Shown one piece after another: positions 57,696 through 64,000 of a stretch of DNA of 64,000 bases (position 1 is its first letter; every line of letters begins with the position of its first letter). Source of the stretch: Magnolia sinica. Taxonomy: Eukaryota; Streptophyta; Magnoliopsida; Magnoliales; Magnoliaceae. The position numbers and the translations under genes were made by a program. The stretch spans positions 64,850,001-64,914,000 of the forward strand of contig NC_080590.1 of NCBI RefSeq assembly GCF_029962835.1, given 5' to 3'. Under the pieces are notes generated by a model, which saw nothing but the letters and a program-made list of their open reading frames with translations, had not been told where the DNA came from and made no database searches.

Positions 57696-57732
57696 TCTAA
57701 TACGAATGGTTAGGTTCCTATTCTTAAGTATA

Positions 57733-59230
57733 ATGGCGAGGGGAAAGAAGAAAGTAGTTGCTATGGAACCAGAGCAAAATGACCAGACCTGTTCCTCTTC
57801 CCTGCTTTACGCTGAATCAGCTCTAAGGCCTTCCCAACGTTCTCGTAATCGAGCAATCAAATACCAAGCTCTTGAAAGCGAGATACAGGCCCTGTGCGAC
57901 GAGATTAACCAGATGAAGCAGCGACAGGAGCCGCAACCACGTCTTGCTCAGGAAAATCCTTTTCCTGAACCGATTGGTGCGGTCCTGGAAGCCCACTCCG
58001 CGTCAAGGAGTATGAGACCTGAGGAGCCTTAACGCCCTCGTGCACCAGTTTTGATTCAGAATCCTCCCCTGACCCAAATCCAAAATTTGACTCGAAACAT
58101 AGCTACTCGAGCTCTGACAAATGCCTCGGTCACCTCGGCTCTGACACCTATTGATCTCCGCTATGAGCTGGAACGGTGGAGGGGAAGGAGGACTCTCGAG
58201 ATAAAAAACACCAAAGAGATAGTGGCTGAGAACAAAGATCCTTGGGAAACACGGTTCGCGGAGCTCAATAACAAAATTCTGACACTAGAAAAGAAGCAGC
58301 AGCCGCCATTAGTTCCCTTCGCCGTTCAGGCGATGATGGAAGAGACCGAGCCTCCCTTCACCTCGGCGATCATGAACAAGGTGATGCCGCAGAGGTTCCG
58401 GATACCTCTTGTCATCCAATACTCTGGTTCCGGTGACTCGTTTGAGCACGTAGAAGCATATCATTTATGGTTGCAAATCCAGATAGCAACAGATGCGATG
58501 ATGTGTAGGGGGTTCTCAATCACACTCATAGGATCCGGTTGAAGTTGGTACCGTCAATCAAGCCCAATTCCATTGGTTCCTTCGCAGAACTTAGCTGGTT
58601 ATTCCTTACCCTATTCATAAGCGGTAAGAAGAGCCGGAAGTCGAATAATCACCTGTTCACTATCAAACAAGAGCCTAAGAAGTTGTTGAAGGACTATATT
58701 ACTTGCTTCAATGAGGAAGTGTTGTAAGTGGAAAATTTCGTTCCTAGACCCCCCCAACACATCCACTGAACAGATCCTACTGGACATCCGAGGGGAGAAA
58801 CTTCTGAATTGGCTTGTCTGCATGAAGGCAAACCTGGAACATCGAGATAAACGCAAGTATTGTCGTTTCCATCGAGATCACGACCATAACACAATAAACT
58901 ACATGGACCTCAAAGATGAGATCGAGACCCTTATTCGTAAGGGGCATTTGCGCCAATACACCAAGGGAGAAAGAATCGCTCGGAAAGAAGAGCGAGAGCG
59001 GGAACAGCCGAGTAACTCCGCAGAAGAGCCAGCTAAAATCCACACCATCTTCGGGGGCTTATCTGGTGGAGGAGACTCAAACCGGGCTAAAAAAGCCCAC
59101 TCTCAGAAGTCTGATCCAGAGCATTACATCCACTTGATCGAGTGGCCTAGCAAGGAACTCCGAGTTAGCACGTGTAGTCTGACCTTCATGAAAGATGATG
59201 CATGTGGAATTCAGCACCCGCACGATGACG
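57733..59230 (+). pseudogene. gag relic of the Tat element
   Basis: ATG at 57733 starts MARGKKKVVAMEPEQND. The same frame continues across a TAA (58030-58032) to 58542, with PFTSAIMNKVMPQRFRIP and SGSGDSFEHVEAYHLW matching the Tat gag core. The frame then shifts (58539-58727, SIGSFAELSWLFLTLFISGK) and returns to the first frame at 58711. The zinc-knuckle-like YCRFHRDHDHNTINYMDLK and EIETLIRKGHLRQY are at about 58855-58965. The family's second Cys of the knuckle is replaced (Tyr). A short piece between 58727 and 58745 appears deleted. Confidence 0.85.
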
Positions 59231-59400
59231 CCCTGGTGGTTACTATGACCATAGCAAACCACAAGGTGTACCGCATCTTGGTCGACACTGGAAGCTTGGC
59301 CGATGTAATTTACTCTGAAGCCTTTGAAAGAATGAGGATTCCAAGGTCGCATCTCAGACCTGTGAAGACCTCTTGCACGGCTTTGCCAGAGAAAGAGTAA
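59231..59400 (+). pseudogene. Aspartic protease relic of the Tat element
   Basis: VVTMTIANHKVYRILVDTGS followed by LADVIYSEAFERM. The D-T-G catalytic triad is intact. The frame ends at a TAA at 59398. Confidence 0.85.
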
Positions 59401-59819
59401 TCTCTGAAGGAGCCATTTCCCTCCCCGTGACTATGGGAGAAGGGTAATATTAAGCCACACTCATAGTAGACTTCCTTATTGTCAATGTACCATCAGTGCA
59501 CAACGTCATTCTGGGTAAGCCTTCCCTCAATGCGATGAGAGCAGTCGTTTCCACCTATCATTTGATGATGAAGTTTCCCACCGAGGGCGGAACATGATAC
59601 CTCCGAGGCAATTAGCGCGAAGCTTGGAGATGCTATGCTATAACAGTAAAGAAAGGGTCTGTGAAACAAGCACTTACCGTCCATATTCTAGATCCTAGAG
59701 GACCTGCGGAGGGTTCATCCGTGGAAGACCTGGAGAAAGTACCGCTCAACGAGGCAAACCTGAGTAGAACTGTTTAACTCGGAACATCGTTGAACCTTGA
59801 GCTGCAGTCTGAAGTGCTA

Positions 59820-60600
59820 TCCTTCTTGCGGTAGCACAGAGATGTCTTCACATGGTCGCATGAAGATATGCCTGGAATCTCTCCGGATGTCATGGTCCAC
59901 AGGCTGAATGTGGACCCGGATCACAAACCTGTGAAGCAAAAAAAGGAGACCGTTTGATGCCGATCTGTACGAAGCCATAGCGACAAAGTCTCCATTCTAC
60001 TCGATGCCGGTTTTATAGAGGAGGTATATTATCCCGAGTGGATTGTAAACGTTGTCCTCGTCAAGAAAGCCAATAGGAAATGACGGATTTGTGTAGATTA
60101 CTCGGATCTAAATAAGGCGTGTCCGAAGGATAGCTTTTCTTTGCCTTGGATTGATCAATTGATGGACAACACAATAGGACACGAACTACTTTCTTTCCTG
60201 GACGCTTACTCTGGGTATAATTAGATCACGATGCACCCTCTAGCCAGGTAGAAGACTACCTTCGTCATAGACAAGGCACTCTACTGTTACCGGGTCATGC
60301 CGTTTGGCCTGAAAAATGCTGGGGCTATGTATCAAAGGCTGGTGAATCAAATGTTCGCCAAGCAGATCAGACATACGATGGAAGTGTACATCGATGACAT
60401 GCTAGTAAAGAGCGTCAAGGTGTCCGATCACTTGACAGATCTCGAAGAAACTTTCGCCATCCTCTGAGAATATCAGATGAAGTTGAATCCCGTCAAGTGT
60501 GTCTTCGGAGTCGATTCAGGTAAATTCCTTAGGATTCAGGTTAGCCAGAGGGGCATTGAAGCAAACCCTAACAAGATCAAAGCACTCTTAAACATGAATT
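59820..60600 (+). pseudogene. Reverse transcriptase relic of the Tat element
   Basis: HRDVFTWSHEDMPGI opens the region (about 59837). RICVDYSDLNKACPKDSF, LLSFLDAYSGYN, YRVMPFGLKNAGAMYQRL and MEVYIDDMLVKS follow (Y-I-D-D near 60388). Several TGA/TAG/TAA stops interrupt the frame, and an extra A near 59940 shifts it. Confidence 0.85.
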
Positions 60601-60689
60601 TACCTTGGACTGTCAAGGAGATACAACACCTCACTAGATGAGTAGCAGTGCTCAGACGGTTTATATCTAGAGCTACGGATAAATGCCTC

Positions 60690-61120
60690 CCCTTCTTCTA
60701 ACAGTTGAAGGGTCATAAGAAGGCAGAATGGACATCGGAATGCGAATAGGCCTTCCAGCAACTGAAATAGTATTTAGGTTCACCACCCCTACTATCTAAA
60801 CATGAAGAAGGTGAACCCTTGTTCTTATATCTCGTGGTCTCTGCCTCAGCTGTCAGCTCAGCCCTGATCAGAGAAGTAGGGGTAAACAGCATCCCATCTA
60901 TTATGTGAGTAAGGCCATGGTGCCTGCCGAGACAAGATATCTGGCTCTGGAGAAGCTAGCGCTCAGTCTCGTCGTCTCAGCTCGGAGGTTACGTCCGTAC
61001 TTTCAAGCTCATTTCGTCATCGTGTTGACAGATTCTCCTCTCAAACAAGTTCTCCAGAGGCCCGAAGTTTCGGATCGGCTAACCAAGTGGGCCATCGAAC
61101 TTGGTGAATTTGACATCTAG
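60690..61120 (+). pseudogene. First RNase H relic of the Tat element
   Basis: 60905-61120 reads PAETRYLALEKLALSLVVSA, then RRLRPYFQAHFVIVLTDSPL and LTKWAIELGEFDI, the usual Tat RNase H. The N-terminal half (from about 60690) has stops. Confidence 0.8.
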
Positions 61121-61249
61121 TTTCGTCTGAGGACAACAATTAAGGGTCAAGCCATGACCAACTTCATTACGGAATTCACTATTCTGAGCGAAGAAGGGAT
61201 CAGTACCGAAGTCGAGAGGACTCCTTCACCTATTTCCCCAAGTGATTAA

Positions 61250-61680
61250 AAGGCGTTATCAGAACCAGGATGGGTTCTCTACATAGACGAGTCGTCTAAT
61301 GCCAAAAGTGTTGGAGTGGGAATTGTTTTGATCGCGCCTGATTCCACACCCATCCAGTACGCGATCAGACTTGGCTTCAAGGCCTCTAACAATAAGGCAG
61401 AGTACGAGGATCTGCTCGCTGGACTCAGACTGGCGGCAAGTCCGTGGGTCCAGTCTATTCAGGTCTGATGTGATTCTTAGCTAGTAGTGAACCACATCTC
61501 CACCGAGTATGAAGCCAAGGAAACAAGAATGATGGCTTATCTAGGTGAGGAAAGAAAATTGATTGAAGGATTTTGGAGCTGCACTATCCATCAGATCCCC
61601 AGAAGGGAAAATCCCGTGAATCATTGTCATAGAATTCATAGAACATCCGAGCATTAATCAGACGGAGAAGAAAATGGTTA
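61250..61680 (+). pseudogene. Second, archaeal-type RNase H relic
   Basis: WVLYIDESSNAKSVGVGIVL then YAIRLGFKASNNKAEYEDLL and AGLRLAAS. The D and E of the active site are in YIDESS and NNKAEYE. A TGA follows at about 61468. An extra aRNH between RNase H and integrase is diagnostic of Tat elements. Confidence 0.82.
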
Positions 61681-61706
61681 ATCTAGTGGATGATATTCCG
61701 AGCTAG

Positions 61707-62937
61707 ATGGATCCGATCTATAACTACCTCACATTTAGCGAGGTCCCTATGGATCAACTGGAAGCGAGGTGCCTGAGAGTCAAAGCGGCGCTGTATGTAG
61801 TCCCGGATGGTATACTATACAAAAAAGGGCATTCACAGCCCTACCTCAGGTGCCTCCAACCCGGCGAGGTAGATTATGTAATTCAGGAGATTCACGAAGG
61901 AATTTGCGGAAACCATTCTGGCGGTCGAGCCCTGGCTCTCAAGATTCTTCGACAGGGATACTCTTGGCCAACCTTCAGGGAGACTTGAAGAACTATGTTC
62001 AAAGGTGCGATAAATGCCAATAATATGTGACTGTGCTGAGATAACCTGTAGAGGAAATGACTCCCATGAGCAGTTCGTGGCCATTCGCTCAGTGGAGAAT
62101 TGACATTATCGGACCTCTGCCCATAGGGAAAGGACAAGTCAAATTCGTCATTGTTGTAGTCGACTACTTCACCAAGTGGGCCGAGCCTGAGCCCGTCGCA
62201 AAAATCGCAGAACAGAAGGTGATCGACTTTGTTTGAAAAAATATCATCTGTCCGTTCGGGATTCCACGCACCATTGTGTCTGATAACGGCAATCAGTTTG
62301 ACAACGACAAGTTCCGAGGCATGTGTCGGGGGCTCAGCATCACCAATGCATATTCCTCGCCTCGACACCCACAATTTAACAGACAAGTAGAAGTTGTTAA
62401 CAAGGTTATCAAATATTATCTTAAGACAAAGTTGGAAAAAGTAAAAGGCAATTGGGCCGAGGAGCTCCCATTCGTCCTTTGGGCCTACAGGACCACACCT
62501 CAGTCGTCTACTAGGGAGACCCCATTTTCACTATCTTACGGCTCGAAAGTAATGGTGCCAGTTGAAATCGACCTCCCCACGGCTTGGGTCAAAAATTATC
62601 AAGAGAACCAGAATGCCGAGCAGATGACGACTAACCTAGACCTACTTTAAGAGGTTAGAGAAGTCTTCAGACTCCGAGTCACTACTCGACATCAATAGGT
62701 GACGCAATTTTGCAACACTAAGGTCAAAACCAGGCGGTTCTATCCAGGGGACTTAGTCCTTTGCTGAGTCTTTCAGAACACCGCCGAGTCGAGGGTTGGG
62801 GCACTCGAGCCTAACTGGGAAGGGCCTTACTGTGTGGTTCGATCGACTAAACCGGGCTCCTACCACTTAGAAGATCTCGAGGGTTGCTAGCTCCCCCACC
62901 TCTGGAATGCCAAGCACCTAAAGGTCTACTATCCTTG
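61707..62937 (+). pseudogene. Integrase relic of the Tat element
   Basis: The H2C2-type N-terminus is at 61890-62020 (IHEGICGNHSGGRALALKIL, then YVQRCDKCQ in another frame). The core gives WRIDIIGPLP, VVDYFTKWAEPEPVAKI and TIVSDNGNQFDNDKF (D, D), then SSPRHPQFNRQVEVVNKVIK with the third catalytic Glu position in QVEVVN. The C-terminal module (EGPYCVVRSTKPGSYHLEDL) ends near 62937. A TGA at about 62235 and other stops disable it. Confidence 0.87.
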
Positions 62938-62944
62938 ATGTAAT

Positions 62945-63045
62945 GGCCTTTAAGGCTCCCAATATGTTACGCTTCTGAGCGGCCAGCCGTTAAGGCTCTC
63001 AATAAACGCCTTCGGGCAACTAGCCTTTAAGGCTCGTAATAAAAT
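62945..63045 (+). repeat. Three short tandem repeats after integrase
   Basis: Variants of CCTTTAAGGCTCCCAATA and GTTAAGGCTCTCAATAAA occur three times in about 100 bp. Two copies of CCCTCTCTAGAGGGTCAAAA-type text follow at about 63500 and 63540. Confidence 0.65.
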
Positions 63046-63625
63046 TCACACCTCTTCCTTTCCAAAAGAATTATCTACTAAGAAAAAGTTTCCTCTCATA
63101 AGCAAGGGCGGACCAAACGAGCTGATCCCTTAAAGAAGGGGTCAGAACATTATCCCACAAAAATTCTACAAGGCATCCCCTCTTGGTTAGGGGAAAAACT
63201 AATGGATGACTTGACTCCCTAATAGAGGGGTTGGTTTGTCGCCCAACTAACGAATACATAGAAAGTAGCCCGCCAATCGTGGGACGAGCCGATCCCCTAA
63301 GGATCCAGGCTTAATAATGACAATACTACAAAAATTAAAAGGTCTACAGGACGACATCGAAACGGGCAGACCCGTCGAGGAGTCAGCTCAGTAATGCCCT
63401 GAAATGGACCAGCCTATCAACAAGTCAGTTCGGCAGTCGAGTAATCATCATCCAAGAACCAACTATAGATTAACACACAAAGAAATCATCATCCATACGC
63501 CCTCTCTAGAGGGTCAAAAATCATCATCATCCATGCACCCTCTCCAGAGGGTCAAAAAATAATATCCATAAATCATTCATCAAAAAGAAAAGTTCAAAAA
63601 GCCATAAAAATAGAAATATTCCAAA

Positions 63626-64000
63626 CTACGCAGTCAGAGGAGGAGCTTGGTAGCTAGGGGCCTGATCCGGGTGAACATCTTCAGCAGGCTTCTCTCCTGC
63701 ATCTTCAGGCAGCAAAGGCTCGAGGTTGAGGTCCGGGTACAAGTCCTGGATCGCCTCAATACAAGTGTCGAAGCCACAGTTATAAAACTTAGTGGCTTTA
63801 GTGGCCCTCTCCTTCAAAGCCTTAAAAGCCTCTACTGCGGAGGCCACGGATGAGGCCAGGGACGCCTCATCTTCAGCCCACTAGACATCCCTCGCTTGGG
63901 AAACTACCTTATGCCACTCTTCTGCGGCTTCAGCCCTGGTCCGCTCCAGCACTTCCCTCAGCCGAGCATTCTCCTTGGCAAGCGAGTCCGCGTGAGCCCT
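63626..64000 (-). pseudogene. Antisense ORF in the 3' region of the Tat element, partial
   Basis: Reading minus from the window end: a coiled-coil-like stretch (SLAKENARLREVLERTRAEA, then AEEWHKVVSQARDV), a TAG at 63881-63883, then ASLASSVASAVEAFKALKER and ATKFYNCGFDTCIEAIQDLY followed by PDLNLEPLLPED and a Pro-rich end at 63626. The C-terminal pattern (FK..., CIxxxxxLYPDLNLxxL) recurs in antisense ORFs of plant Tat/Retand-type elements, whose function is unknown. The N-terminus is beyond the window. Confidence 0.65.

Larger units (their letters stand above)
44401..64000 (+). mobile_element. Tat-lineage Ty3/gypsy retrotransposon, interrupted and incomplete at the window edge
   Basis: Reading on plus: 5' LTR (44401-45166 plus 57550-57672), TGGCGTCGTCTGTGGGAA leader/PBS motif at 57678, gag, protease, reverse transcriptase, RNase H, a second archaeal-type RNase H and integrase (to about 62937). 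A long 3' region with an antisense ORF then runs past the window end. The double RNase H and the antisense ORF are known marks of the Tat lineage. A Tekay-type element occupies 45167-57544. Many in-frame stops and at least two frameshifts make it defective. The 3' LTR is outside the window. Confidence 0.9.

Noticed and set aside
63490..63570. Repeated CCCTCTCTAGAGGG text, considered as a CRISPR-like array
   Set aside because: Only two copies, in the 3' region of a plant retrotransposon. No spacers or cas genes.

Overview
The window looks like nuclear DNA from a flowering plant. It is AT-rich, has a multi-exon gene with long introns, plant-type Ty3/gypsy and copia-like retrotransposons, a LINE relic, many small inverted-repeat transposons and long microsatellites. 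The recurring short repeats built around GGGCCCACC, CATGATG and CCGTCCATCC resemble repeats I associate with magnoliid genomes (Magnoliaceae, Lauraceae). That assignment comes from memory and is weak. There is no sign of bacterial genes, CRISPR arrays, rRNA or tRNA genes.

Only one host gene can be supported: a UbiB/ABC1-family atypical kinase of the ADCK2 type, on the minus strand. I assembled it from a proposed 8-nt first coding exon (42908-42915), a large exon (28866-30144), a short exon I could not find, and exons at 23726-23973, 21702-21857 and 17732-17851. The model predicts about 610 residues over about 25 kb. The introns are crowded with mobile DNA: a 7.4-kb gypsy element in intron 1, a Harbinger-like MITE, two MULE-like MITEs and a LINE relic in the 4.9-kb interval, and a short copia-like LTR element in the last intron.

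Left part (1-17700): a probable LTR fragment ending at 2359 with a 20-bp minisatellite, fold-back MITEs next to microsatellites (2855-5348), an Ogre/Tat-like LTR relic with a TATA box and a primer-binding-like motif (8050-8943), dispersed GGGCCCACC repeats, and a complete MULE-like MITE with a 9-bp target duplication (13166-14011).

Middle (17700-43000): the ABC1K gene and its insertions. The gypsy element at 31823-39221 carries a MITE in its 5' LTR, and that MITE carries a second copy of its own family.

Right part (44400-64000): a Tat-lineage gypsy element on the plus strand, with two RNase H domains and an antisense ORF. Its 5' LTR is split by a 12.4-kb Tekay-type chromovirus on the minus strand (45167-57544), which has LTRs of about 3.2 kb, a perfect 5-bp target duplication and an extra ORF upstream of gag. 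All retroelement coding regions carry stops or frameshifts, so they are relics.

The most interesting unexplained structure is a family of MULE-like MITEs with ends rich in ATATCG/GATATC. It is present here in at least four near-complete copies plus fragments, with 9-bp target duplications at three of the copies and one self-nested case.
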